Of a stretch of 62,085 nucleotides of DNA, positions 16,267-25,413 are shown piece by piece. Location: contig CAJTPK010000025.1 in assembly GCA_910578075.1 (NCBI GenBank), forward strand, positions 1 through 62,085, written 5' to 3'. A program made the translations under genes and the position numbers. Under the pieces are notes generated by a model. That model saw only the letters and a program-made list of their open reading frames with translations. It was not told the DNA's origin and searched no databases. Each line of letters starts with the position of its first letter. The first letter of the stretch is position 1. The DNA is from an uncultured Muribaculaceae bacterium. Lineage in GTDB: Bacteria > Bacteroidota > Bacteroidia > Bacteroidales > Muribaculaceae.

Positions 16267-17016
16267 TTATATGGCAGTCCAACCTCCGTCGGCTGCTATA
16301 ATCTGCCCTGTTATATATTTAGCTCCATCGGAAACGAGGAAAAGACATAGGGGTGCTATATCATCGGGATTTCCCATCCTTTTCATCGGGCAGCGGTGTT
16401 CATAATTGCGAACGAATTCCTCGCGTTGATGATCCCATATTCCACCGGGACATACGCAATTGACGCGCACGTTATGTTTACCGAGCCATGAAGCGAGATA
16501 ACGGGTGAAATTGATTATTCCGCCTTTCACCGCGCAGTATTCCACAGGTGAGCTGCCGTTATAATCTTCATAGATGGTGAAATCATTTCCCACTATACCA
16601 TATATTGAGCCGAAATTAACTATCGAGCCGCTTTTCTGATGCTCCATTACCAAAGCTACCTGCTGGTCAAGATAAAATACAGGATTAAGCTGCATCCTTA
16701 CGTTTTCCTCCCAATGGCGGAATGGAGTATCTTCGAATTTATATTTACCCCAGTCTTTGGTGCGGGGATATGCACAGTTGATAAGGCCGTCTATCCTCCC
16801 GAATCTGTCAACGGCAAACTTTACAAGAGCATCTATGGATTCATTGGATGTAAGGTCAAGGGGAAATTCATAATGATTATCCGCAGTCTTATCATTGCTG
16901 CATGATATGTCGGCATCTATTACAGTGGCACCATGACGAATAAGGTCTGCCACCACCTCGCGCCCGATAAGCCCTTTGCCACCGGCGACTATGACTATTT
17001 TATTTTCAAGATTCAT
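16267..17016 (-). CDS. SDR-family oxidoreductase
   Basis: 249 aa classical short-chain dehydrogenase/reductase. The cofactor motif is 'GGKGLIG' near the N-terminus, a variant of TGxxxGIG. Catalytic Ser is in 'NFGSIYG' and Tyr/Lys in 'YCAVK'. The C-terminal 'GQIIAADGGWTAI' is the usual family ending. The glycine motif variant resembles SDRs found in surface-glycan or nonulosonate loci, but the substrate is not known. The start is ATG at 17016, whose ATGA overlaps the stop of the upstream GH127 gene, so the two are translationally coupled; the longer open frame upstream runs inside GH127 and is rejected. The coupling suggests it acts on a sugar from, or in the same regulon as, the arabinofuranosidase. 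Confidence 0.88.
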   Translation of the reverse strand: MNLENKIVIVAGGKGLIGREVVADLIRHGATVIDADISCSNDKTADNHYEFPLDLTSNESIDALVKFAVDRFGRIDGLINCAYPRTKDWGKYKFEDTPFRHWEENVRMQLNPVFYLDQQVALVMEHQKSGSIVNFGSIYGIVGNDFTIYEDYNGSSPVEYCAVKGGIINFTRYLASWLGKHNVRVNCVCPGGIWDHQREEFVRNYEHRCPMKRMGNPDDIAPLCLFLVSDGAKYITGQIIAADGGWTAI

Positions 17017-19028
17017 TTTCCTTCGAATTCGTTTAAGATGATATTTGTCTCTACTATTTCGGGACGTGTAGCGGAAGGAGAGGCAGGAAGCCATACAGAC
17101 ATCTGTCCTTGTCCGCGATGTGCCCATGAGTAGTAGGGAATCATGGTAAGCTCTTTGTCCTTTATTTCGAAATTTCCTTCAGCATTGTGGTCGATGAGCT
17201 GTACTTTCCCTTTAAGTTCCTTTATTCCACCCATTTTTTCGGATGAGGTTACCGTGAATATTGTTTTAGGATTGAGCAGTATTTTCTGTATATCGAAATT
17301 ATTGTCGGGCCATTCCGCGCAATATACAATGGGACCGCGTTCCACAGCCACTCGTCCGCGGTCTGCCTTGACTTTCTTGTCAGCGGCAACAATACGCGGT
17401 GTCATATCGAAATTCAATTCGATACGGTCTCCCTTTTTCCATTTGCGATCAATAGAGAGATACCCTTTGTCGAGTTTTGCTTCAACTGGTTTTCCATTGA
17501 TTTTGACAGTGTAACCAGTTTTTATGTTATCCACGTATGAATACAGATTTCCTGGCACAGGAAGATTGCGCGCCCAACCGGGAATTCGTAATTTCAAGGC
17601 GAATTCTCCTGCTTTGTTCTCATCGATGGTAATGGCAGCGTTTCCATTCCATGTATAGTCTCCGCTTTGGGTGAGTGACAACTTCTTACCTTTGACATCG
17701 AGTTTGGCCTGGTTGCCCATATAGAGATTTACGTAAACATCATTCCCTTTTACAGCATATATATACCCCGGAATGGACGGTATGAAACGGCAGAGGTTTG
17801 AAGGACAGCACGCACATCCGAACCAAGGTTTACGCTCATATCCCCCTTCACTTGCCAAGGGATTAGGATAGAAAAAGCTGCCGCCATCAACAGACATGCC
17901 AGCTATAAGACCGTTATATAGCGTGCGTTCCAGCACATCATAATATTTGGAATCCCCGTGCAGAAGGAAAAGACGATGGTTTACGTATACATTACCGATT
18001 GCGGCGCAGGTCTCATTGTAAGCCTCAAGATTTGGCAGCTCATAATTATTGCCAAACGCTTCACCCGCATGGCGTGCTCCTATACCTCCTGTTATGTAAT
18101 ATTTCTTATTCACTATATTATCCCATATGCTGTCGATGGCGGAGATATATGCTGTGTCGCCCGTCAGAGCAGCGATGTCGGCCATTCCGGCATACATATA
18201 TGTGGCTCTTACGGCATGACCGACAGCCTCTTTCTGCTCGGTGACAGGCTTATGGCTCTGATTATACTCGCTGCGGTGGGAAGTGCGTCCACGCATGTCA
18301 AGAAAATATTTTGCCTGATCAAGATATTTGCTGTCTCCTGTGACGAGATAAAGGCGGGCAAGAGCCATCTCGGCAATCTGATGTCCCGGAATTTTGGCAA
18401 TCTGCCCGGGATTGTTACCTATCTCACGGCATATGCAATCGGCATATTTTTTTGCTATGTCGAGGAAATTACTTTTTCCTGTAGCCTGATAATGCGCAAC
18501 GGCTCCATCCACCATATGCCCGAGATTATAGAATTCATGGCTAAGATCCTCCACCTTTTCCCATCTTTTGCCGGGCTGCATCCAGGGGTGAGGATGTTCC
18601 GGATTCATGGTGAAAGATGTATTGAGATAACCGTCCGGTTCCTGAGCGGCAGCCACAATCACAAGCACACTGTCGATATATGCCTCCATCTTAGGATCCG
18701 GATATGTCTGCATAAGATAGCTGGCACCCTCAATTGTCTTATATACATCCGTATCGTCAAACGGGAAACCCTCAACCTTGTAACTTTTATCAGGTCGGGT
18801 AACCTTAATAAAATTCTCATAACGTCCTGTCTCCTCACATTTGCTGAAAGCAAGGGGCACGGTCACATTTCGAGCAGCCTCAAGACGCTTTCCCCAGAAA
18901 TTGTCATTAATTTTTACAGAAGTAAAATTCACCGGATCTATAGGGTATCCATGAGACGGAGCTTTAGCATAGCTTCCACTTACTGCGAAAGCAGTGGCTA
19001 ATCCCAATATTAAGGTTCTTATTCTCAT
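17013..19028 (-). CDS. GH127 beta-L-arabinofuranosidase-like glycoside hydrolase
   Basis: 671 aa from ATG 19028, which starts a clean signal peptide ('MRIRTLILGLATAFAVSG'). The fold is an (alpha/alpha)6 barrel typical of GH127 (former DUF1680). The key family signature is 'CACCPSN' near residue 390-400, supplying the zinc-bound cysteines and the nucleophile Cys in studied members; an upstream 'ETCAAIGNVY' supplies the conserved Glu. The expected reaction is release of L-arabinofuranose from plant arabinans or arabinosylated glycoproteins in the periplasm or outside the cell. No SusCD pair is adjacent; it pairs only with the overlapping SDR gene. The GH127 subgroup specificity cannot be decided from sequence reading. 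Confidence 0.9.
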   Translation of the reverse strand: MRIRTLILGLATAFAVSGSYAKAPSHGYPIDPVNFTSVKINDNFWGKRLEAARNVTVPLAFSKCEETGRYENFIKVTRPDKSYKVEGFPFDDTDVYKTIEGASYLMQTYPDPKMEAYIDSVLVIVAAAQEPDGYLNTSFTMNPEHPHPWMQPGKRWEKVEDLSHEFYNLGHMVDGAVAHYQATGKSNFLDIAKKYADCICREIGNNPGQIAKIPGHQIAEMALARLYLVTGDSKYLDQAKYFLDMRGRTSHRSEYNQSHKPVTEQKEAVGHAVRATYMYAGMADIAALTGDTAYISAIDSIWDNIVNKKYYITGGIGARHAGEAFGNNYELPNLEAYNETCAAIGNVYVNHRLFLLHGDSKYYDVLERTLYNGLIAGMSVDGGSFFYPNPLASEGGYERKPWFGCACCPSNLCRFIPSIPGYIYAVKGNDVYVNLYMGNQAKLDVKGKKLSLTQSGDYTWNGNAAITIDENKAGEFALKLRIPGWARNLPVPGNLYSYVDNIKTGYTVKINGKPVEAKLDKGYLSIDRKWKKGDRIELNFDMTPRIVAADKKVKADRGRVAVERGPIVYCAEWPDNNFDIQKILLNPKTIFTVTSSEKMGGIKELKGKVQLIDHNAEGNFEIKDKELTMIPYYSWAHRGQGQMSVWLPASPSATRPEIVETNIILNEFEGK

Positions 19029-19089
19029 TAAAATCAGATTGTTAAAATACAAGAAGAACAAAGCAATACCATCTGTGTGGTATCTCTAA

Positions 19090-19121
19090 CAAAAATACAA
19101 AAAAAATGTAATTTACCCAAA
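19090..19121 (-). promoter_or_regulatory. Consensus promoter for the GH127-SDR operon
   Basis: On the minus strand TTTG (19118-19121), 20 nt, TATTTTTG (19090-19097): a full match to the Bacteroidetes consensus, placing the transcription start about 55 nt before the GH127 start codon. Confidence 0.75.
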
Positions 19122-19147
19122 CATAAGAAGTATTGAAAGATTCTGAT

Positions 19148-19188
19148 AAAAAAAGGCTGATTCCTACATCATCAGTGGAACCAGCCTT
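19148..19188 (-). terminator. Terminator of the PI-PLC-like gene
   Basis: Minus-strand hairpin AAGGCTGGTTCC ... GGAATCAGCCTT (one mismatch) followed by a run of T residues, immediately after the stop of the 1419-aa gene. Confidence 0.85.
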
Positions 19189-19213
19189 TTCAGATTGTCA
19201 GAGTGGATAATTA

Positions 19214-22200
19214 TCAGCGGCGTGTAGGGGAGAGGAGCACGCGTCGTCCGTCAGAGAGAATGTAGATTCCTGCATCGAGTCCATCAAATGCATTGGAAAC
19301 TGACACGTTGTTGCGTACAAGAATGCCAGTGGATGTATAGACATCAATCGTGGCTTCTTCCGCAATGATACCATTGATGCCGGTCTCACCTCCGTTATCC
19401 GGTTCCTCTACATATACTATTGGATGCCACACTTGTGTAGATTGCTCTGTGGATATATAGGCATGATTAGCTGGTACTTGTGTCTCGGAATTCACACTTC
19501 CAAAATAGGAAGAGCTGTCATCATGATTCATCACATGACCTGCTGAGATGGTTGTGCCTGATAGTGTTCCCGTCAGCAAACCATGTGTATAGGAATCCTC
19601 TTCATTCTCGGGGACGCCTGTGAAGGTATATACTGTGGCATTTTTTGGAGAAGCATTGCGAGTAATGATTTCTCCGGTTGATATGCGTTTTACCATATAA
19701 GGTTTGTTAGCCTCTATTGATGATTCACGATCGAGTACCAGAACATGGTATTCATCCGACATTAAATCAGGATCTGTGGATGAAGCTGTGTAGACTTCGA
19801 GATCCTCCGGCACATCGGCAGCGAAAGGCAATATAAGAGTATCATAGACTTTACCCTCCATTGTCCATTCGATGCTTTGCTCCGGTTTACTAATATATGT
19901 AAGGCGGAAATTATCTGCTTTATACCATCTTCCTCCATCTGTGGCCCAATAAGTACCTATATTTGTTCCTCCAATTGCTCCGATTGTCACATCTTGAGGC
20001 TCATTAAGAGTGAATGTCAATTCAATATTATGAAATTCAGTTTTATCAGATGTAATTTGAATAAGATTGCGATTTGAATTAGCTGTGATCCATACCCTGT
20101 TGTTTTGGTCAGATGTCACCAATGCTTCAAGTTTGTATATTCCGGCAGGTAAATTGGGTAATACCTGAGTTATAGGACTTCCAAATTCATCACCGTTCCA
20201 GGCATTAAACAAATAATCACCATCACAATTATTTACGGCATATGTCTGGTTGGAATTGGATTTGACACCGGTATCTCCTCCGGGAGTTGTTACAGTCCAT
20301 CCGAAAGTATTTCCCCATTCAAAAGAATTATTTATTATCGCAGGTGTATAATCGGCATCTGCGAAATCTTGAGAATATACATGTTTTCGCATAAGATTGT
20401 ATATCTCGTTGGCTTCTTTGGTGGCATCACCTTCGAGAGTGCGATTTTCAATTATAGCCTCGTATAGTGCCATTTCCTCATTCCATCCTTTTCGGTATTG
20501 CTCAGGAATCATATTAACGCGGGCAGTTGCCAAATCAATGGCTTTTCTTAGGAAATCATAGAAACTATCCATTACCGGTGCTCCGAGGTATGTAAGACGG
20601 AAACAATCAGCCTTATACCACCATCCTCCATATTCATCATAAGAGCCATCTTCTAAAGCACCTACTATACCTATTATGGCATCTCCTTCTTCCGCCATGT
20701 CAAATTCAAAAGATATGTCGGAAAATGTAGTTTTGTCTATATTTACCTGCATGGCATCGCTTATAGAATTACCAGCAAGAAGATAGACATATCTCGGATC
20801 CTGCGTATCTCCTGTCACAGCCAGTGCCTCCAGTCGGTAATGACCTGCAGGCAAAGCTGGAATTTTCTGTGTTATAGGAGTTCCTTTTGACCATGTGTTG
20901 AAGAGATAGTCACCATCGCAATTGGTTACTGTATATACAGGATTTGAATTTTCCCAGACTTTAGTATCATTGGAACTTATTATTTCCCATCCGAATGTTG
21001 TGCCTAATTCAAAACTGTTGTTGGCTATCATACCTGTGAAATCAGCGCCTGCTGTTAGATTTTGAGCAGTACGTGCCCGCATCAGTGTGTATACTTCAGA
21101 TGCTTCTGATGTCCCGTCCCCAATTATATTCTTGGTTTCTATTATGCGGCGGTATTGGGTAATGTCATCTTCCCAACCTTCTTTAAGGTTATCAGGAAGT
21201 AAGTTTACTTTTGCGGTAGCTTCATCAACAACTTTTTCAAGCAATGAGCATGCTTCTGCAGGATCTGGACCGTAATAGATAAGTTCAAAGTCATCAAGCA
21301 ATATTGCAGTAGAGCTTCCGTGAGCTGGAGCTGATGCTTCAATCTTAAGTGTCCCGTCTGTAATTGTCAAATCAACTGAGCAATTATATGTATCATTGAC
21401 AATGTCTTTTCCTACTTCATTAAGTCTCCAGTCAGTTTCATATTTTTTGTTGAAAACACTACCTGATTCCTTTACCGTGGGAGGAAGACCGGATTTTATT
21501 TGATTTTTTACATCAATGCCATTGACACTCATTGTTTCATCATCGATATTCATGGCATATGCTTTCCAATTAAGTTTATATATGCCATTAGGTAAATCAT
21601 TCTGTTCTTTTGTAAGAGACCAAGTCTGATCTTTACCTGTAACACCCTTTAATGAATACATATGGATCAATCTGATATGACCATCTTCACCGGCAGATGC
21701 TATATCACACTTTGCGCTTTTTGATGTGGAAAATATCCATGTATTATTTTCCAAATCATTTCCAAAAAAACGGCCTCCTGATAATTTGTAGGATATGTCA
21801 ACAGGATTAAGTTGTGATGCATTCGATATTTGTTCTTTGTATAATTTTTCAATGTCTATGAGTTCCCATTGCTGGCTTAAGTCATCTTTATCAACATCTA
21901 CTTCTAAAATATTGTGGGTTGTACCATCATCTTTGAATTTTTCTTCTACATCTCCAATGCCAACTGCCTTGATCTCATTATTATCGTTGGTATATGAAAA
22001 AATGAATTTATTACCTTCCACATGGACGGGAGTGAATTGTATATGCTGCATAATATCAGTATTATCAACATAATAATTCTTACCAAAGCCTCCATTGGAA
22101 TTCAAGGTTGTGGTTAGGGTGTAAGTGTTATCTTCCTTATTGAAAACAGGTGTTATTTTTATTCCATATTTATTTAGAGTGGCATGTGTACCATACCATT

Positions 22201-23473
22201 CACCAGCGGATAGATATGTTCCGGTTGATACATTACGCATGAAATATTGTTTTCCGTCTTCCCATATGTTTTCAGCCATTGTCTCATTCTCAGAAAACAA
22301 TTCATCATCAAGAATGAACTGGTCTATGTAATCGAAATTGTTAAGCATAATGGTCGGAATAAGTTCCACTCCCATTGTATTGTAGGAATCATATTTATCA
22401 GTAAGCACCCAATCGGAGAATACTATTCCTGTCGGACCTTTTACATCCGAATTCTTGATTAAATCTGTGAAATGAGGATTAGTATATGTAGCATTTTTCA
22501 AATATCCTGTACGTCCAGATCCATTTTCACCTGAAGTAAAACACATTACCCACAACGGCTTATACGAACCGTTTTTCTTTGCTTCATTGGGGCGGATCTG
22601 AGTTCTGGAGTATGCATTTATATTTGTAAGGGAATTGAGTTCAATTTCGAGAAGGGCATCTGTTTCAGGATTGGATACGTCTGTGGCTGTTATCTGTCCC
22701 TTTACAGTAGGGTCAGATGCATTTACAACAGATGTGCGGCTGTTTTCTGTCCAGTTCTCGGAATCGGATGGCCACCCGCTAAGGTTTCCTGCTTTGGCAA
22801 TATGTGCGAAATCAATGCGGTCGCGGCGAAATACAACCATTTTTCCACGTATATCTTTTACTTTAAGGTATGGGCTATAATCTACTATATAATTGCTGAA
22901 TTTACCTTTGTTGAAAAATTCATCCATCAACTCGTTATACTTAGCTTTGTCCTCGGCACTATCATACGCGTACATTGGTGCTCCGCTTGAATATACATTG
23001 CCGCGGAACAGATGGATTATAAAGAATTCTCCAGGGTGGGCGTCCAAAAAGTCAGTCAGTTTAGTGAAGGCTTCCTCCATAGTTATCTTAGTAGGGGAAA
23101 TGCCATGATTGCAGTTTAGATAGCGGTTGTTCCCGCTGCCCATCATGCCGGGACGGAAGTCAAAGGCTCGTATGCCTCCTGCAAGTTGTTCATCAAGAGT
23201 GGCTGATTGAGTTTGCGATTGGGAGGCATGCATGGAAGCAGAAATTATACCGGTTCCTGAAAAACCGTGTCCCGTGGTGGTGTCATGAGTGCCGGGAATA
23301 GAGACGTGAGCTACGAATACATCATCCGGAAGATAACTCATCCAGTTTAGTATATCGTTTTGTGCTGCTGTTTTAGAGGCCGCAGCATCGTAAACAGCGA
23401 TGCTGCGTGTTTTCTTCTGCGCGGCGATAGGTAAAGCCAGCAGAAGACTTAGAAAAAAGATTAACTTTTTCAT
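19214..23473 (-). CDS. Very large secreted PI-PLC X-domain-like protein with duplicated C-terminal modules
   Basis: 1419 aa with a signal peptide ('LLLALPIAAQ'). Residues ~45-390 match the phosphatidylinositol-specific phospholipase C X domain: catalytic His63 in 'SIPGTHDTTTG', 'GGIRAFDFRPG' near 99-109, second His123 in 'CNHGISP' and 'EFFIIHLFRG'. Residues ~400-560 look like a beta-trefoil-type module ('YFMRNVSTGTYLSAGEWYG'). From about 740 to 1190 two homologous repeats follow, each a helical ~70-residue segment ('ATARVNMIPEQYRKGW') plus a jelly-roll-like segment ('LPAGIYKLEAL'). The end 'TIDVYTSTGILV...GIYILSDGRRVLL' is a loose version of a Bacteroidetes C-terminal sorting-like tag. It probably cleaves GPI- or PI-type host lipids or glycolipids outside the cell; substrate unproven. 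The gene is monocistronic. Confidence 0.82.
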   Translation of the reverse strand: MKKLIFFLSLLLALPIAAQKKTRSIAVYDAAASKTAAQNDILNWMSYLPDDVFVAHVSIPGTHDTTTGHGFSGTGIISASMHASQSQTQSATLDEQLAGGIRAFDFRPGMMGSGNNRYLNCNHGISPTKITMEEAFTKLTDFLDAHPGEFFIIHLFRGNVYSSGAPMYAYDSAEDKAKYNELMDEFFNKGKFSNYIVDYSPYLKVKDIRGKMVVFRRDRIDFAHIAKAGNLSGWPSDSENWTENSRTSVVNASDPTVKGQITATDVSNPETDALLEIELNSLTNINAYSRTQIRPNEAKKNGSYKPLWVMCFTSGENGSGRTGYLKNATYTNPHFTDLIKNSDVKGPTGIVFSDWVLTDKYDSYNTMGVELIPTIMLNNFDYIDQFILDDELFSENETMAENIWEDGKQYFMRNVSTGTYLSAGEWYGTHATLNKYGIKITPVFNKEDNTYTLTTTLNSNGGFGKNYYVDNTDIMQHIQFTPVHVEGNKFIFSYTNDNNEIKAVGIGDVEEKFKDDGTTHNILEVDVDKDDLSQQWELIDIEKLYKEQISNASQLNPVDISYKLSGGRFFGNDLENNTWIFSTSKSAKCDIASAGEDGHIRLIHMYSLKGVTGKDQTWSLTKEQNDLPNGIYKLNWKAYAMNIDDETMSVNGIDVKNQIKSGLPPTVKESGSVFNKKYETDWRLNEVGKDIVNDTYNCSVDLTITDGTLKIEASAPAHGSSTAILLDDFELIYYGPDPAEACSLLEKVVDEATAKVNLLPDNLKEGWEDDITQYRRIIETKNIIGDGTSEASEVYTLMRARTAQNLTAGADFTGMIANNSFELGTTFGWEIISSNDTKVWENSNPVYTVTNCDGDYLFNTWSKGTPITQKIPALPAGHYRLEALAVTGDTQDPRYVYLLAGNSISDAMQVNIDKTTFSDISFEFDMAEEGDAIIGIVGALEDGSYDEYGGWWYKADCFRLTYLGAPVMDSFYDFLRKAIDLATARVNMIPEQYRKGWNEEMALYEAIIENRTLEGDATKEANEIYNLMRKHVYSQDFADADYTPAIINNSFEWGNTFGWTVTTPGGDTGVKSNSNQTYAVNNCDGDYLFNAWNGDEFGSPITQVLPNLPAGIYKLEALVTSDQNNRVWITANSNRNLIQITSDKTEFHNIELTFTLNEPQDVTIGAIGGTNIGTYWATDGGRWYKADNFRLTYISKPEQSIEWTMEGKVYDTLILPFAADVPEDLEVYTASSTDPDLMSDEYHVLVLDRESSIEANKPYMVKRISTGEIITRNASPKNATVYTFTGVPENEEDSYTHGLLTGTLSGTTISAGHVMNHDDSSSYFGSVNSETQVPANHAYISTEQSTQVWHPIVYVEEPDNGGETGINGIIAEEATIDVYTSTGILVRNNVSVSNAFDGLDAGIYILSDGRRVLLSPTRR

Positions 23474-23651
23474 GAAATTTTGGTATTGATATTAAGTTGG
23501 TTACAAATCAAATCGTCAAGTTGAGAGGGTAGGAGAGATATATGCATGAAGTTATGCGCATCTGCATTAAATTGCTGATACGTCACAAACCCTTATATGA
23601 AAGGTAGATTATTGAGTAATATTTTTCGGGGGGGTAATGCGCTGATATTTA

Positions 23652-23676
23652 ATTATATACAAATATCGTATATAAT
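23652..23676. repeat. Inverted repeat ATTATATAC-N7-GTATATAAT
   Basis: A perfect 9-bp inverted repeat with a 7-nt spacer, about 180 bp upstream of the PI-PLC-like gene. The spacing would allow a dimeric regulator on successive helical faces, or a weak AU-rich hairpin. Function unknown. Confidence 0.35.
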
Positions 23677-23861
23677 CTGTGCAGGACATGGCTTTCATAA
23701 TACCAGACAATGTGACTTTTGAGTTGGTTTAGTTAGGTTAACATCAGTCTTCCGGAGATTTTTGTCGCTTTATAAAAAAGTTGGTAGGCTGATCAGCGGA
23801 AGTGGATAGCAAAATAAGTGTAATTTTTACAATTATCCAAATTTTTAATAGAAAAAGCAAT

Positions 23862-23901
23862 AAAAAACGTCGGGTGGCTGCGCATCACGCGTGGCCACCC
23901 G
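23862..23901 (-). terminator. Terminator of pgi
   Basis: Minus-strand 8-bp G/C-rich stem CGGGTGGC / GCCACCCG followed by ACG and six T residues. It lies 63 nt after the pgi stop. Confidence 0.85.
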
Positions 23902-23963
23902 CCTAACTTTACTGTTAATGAAAATTCGTATATCTTTATGCATTCCTATGGAATGCTGTTTTA

Positions 23964-25268
23964 TCAATATCCCGGTTTCTTGAGGAGCTTGAACATATTC
24001 TTTTTGTATGCCTCTACACCAGGCTGGTTGAACGGATTGACTCCAAGCATGTAACCGCTGATGCCGCAAGCTTTCTCGAAGAAATAGATAAGCTGTCCGA
24101 GTGAGTGCTCGTCGATAGCGGGGAGTGTGATATGGATGTTGGGAACACCACCTTCAACATGAGCCATCTTTGTTCCGAGCTCTGCCATCTTATTGACTTC
24201 ATCGATGCGTTTGCCGGCGAGGTAGTTGATGCCGTCAAGATTTGCCCCATCCATGGGAACACGATGATCTATAGCAGGCTTAGCTACAGAGATCACTGTC
24301 TCGAAGATTGTGCGTTCGCCATCCTGAATCCACTGTCCCATTGAGTGAAGGTCTGTTGTGAAATCAACAGATGCCGGGAAGATGCCCTTGCCGTCCTTAC
24401 CCTCGCTCTCTCCATAGAGCTGTTTCCACCATTCTGAAACATAATGGAGCTTGGGATCAAAGTTTACAAGAATCTCAATCTTCTTTCCGCTCTGATACAA
24501 TGCGTTGCGAAGGCGTGCATATGTCTGGGCTATATTTGTATCAGCGGGATGCAGTGTGGATTTCTCCATCTCGGCTGCTCCGGCAAGAAGTTTCTTGATG
24601 TCATGACCTGCAACTGCGATTGGAAGCAGACCAACGGGTGTGAGAACGGAGAAGCGTCCGCCTACGTTATCCGGAATTACGTAAGTTTCATAACCCTCTT
24701 CGTCAGCCATCTGGCGGAGAGCGCCGCGTGCACCATCGGTAACTGCAACGATAAGATTTTTAGCCTCATCCTTACCAACCTGGTTCACAAGCTGATCCTT
24801 GAGAAGACGGAAAGCGATGGCAGGTTCTGTTGTTGTGCCTGACTTTGAGATTACGATAATACCGAATTTCTTGTCTTTAAGGAGGTTTGAAAGCTCAGCG
24901 AGATATTCCTCGCCAATGTTCTGACCAGCATAGACAACTTTCGGTTCTTTGGGTTTGGGAGCGTAGAAATCTGCGAATGAATCCTGAAGGGCGAAGTTAA
25001 CGGCCTTTGCGCCAAGATAGCTTCCACCGATGCCGACGCAAACCACATAGTCGCAATTCTCGCGGAGACGGGCTGCTGTAGCCTCGATGCGCTCAACGAG
25101 TTCTGCGGGAGTTGAGGAGGGGAGGTCGAGCCATCCGAGGAAGTCATTTCCGGCACCGGAGCCCTCTTCGAGGGTTGTCAGCGCCTTGATGCTTTCATCC
25201 TTTAGATTCTCATATTGTTTGTCTGCAAAATAAACTGCATCTTGAATGTTAAGCTCAATTGTTTTCAT
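23964..25268 (-). CDS. pgi: Glucose-6-phosphate isomerase
   Basis: 434 aa from ATG 25268. It interconverts glucose-6-phosphate and fructose-6-phosphate in glycolysis and gluconeogenesis. Family segments include 'VVCVGIGGSYLGAKA', the SIS-type 'VISKSGTTTEPAIAF', 'GGRFSVLTPVGLLP' and the C-terminal 'GVNPFNQPGVEAYKKNMF'. The frame stays open 106 codons further upstream, but that part overlaps the spacer and lysS end and lacks family similarity, so the internal ATG (MKTIELNIQ) is chosen. It lies 145 nt downstream of lysS in the same direction and is probably cotranscribed. In many Bacteroidales a gpsA gene sits between lysS and pgi; here it is absent. Confidence 0.96.
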   Translation of the reverse strand: MKTIELNIQDAVYFADKQYENLKDESIKALTTLEEGSGAGNDFLGWLDLPSSTPAELVERIEATAARLRENCDYVVCVGIGGSYLGAKAVNFALQDSFADFYAPKPKEPKVVYAGQNIGEEYLAELSNLLKDKKFGIIVISKSGTTTEPAIAFRLLKDQLVNQVGKDEAKNLIVAVTDGARGALRQMADEEGYETYVIPDNVGGRFSVLTPVGLLPIAVAGHDIKKLLAGAAEMEKSTLHPADTNIAQTYARLRNALYQSGKKIEILVNFDPKLHYVSEWWKQLYGESEGKDGKGIFPASVDFTTDLHSMGQWIQDGERTIFETVISVAKPAIDHRVPMDGANLDGINYLAGKRIDEVNKMAELGTKMAHVEGGVPNIHITLPAIDEHSLGQLIYFFEKACGISGYMLGVNPFNQPGVEAYKKNMFKLLKKPGY

Positions 25269-25413
25269 AATTTCTATCTGATTATTATTACTCTTTAATG
25301 GCAGTTTGACTGATGTCGCTGTGATGTCTGCCGCAGCTGCAAAAGCTGCGGTCAACATCATGGCTTTCAAATAACCAACACCGGAAAACTTCAAATTCCA
25401 AATGCTTTTAACG

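Larger units (their letters stand above)
23474..23963. other. 490-bp non-coding spacer
   Basis: This AT-rich spacer contains the pgi terminator (23862-23901) and a 9-bp inverted repeat with a 7-nt gap (23652-23676). I found no consensus promoter for the PI-PLC-like gene and no coding signal. Its leader may be as long as 380 nt. Confidence 0.55.

Noticed and set aside
17958..19001. 347-aa reading frame on + inside the GH127 gene
   Set aside because: It is fully contained in, and antisense to, a recognisable GH127 gene and has a composition unlike real proteins here (rich in Cys and His).
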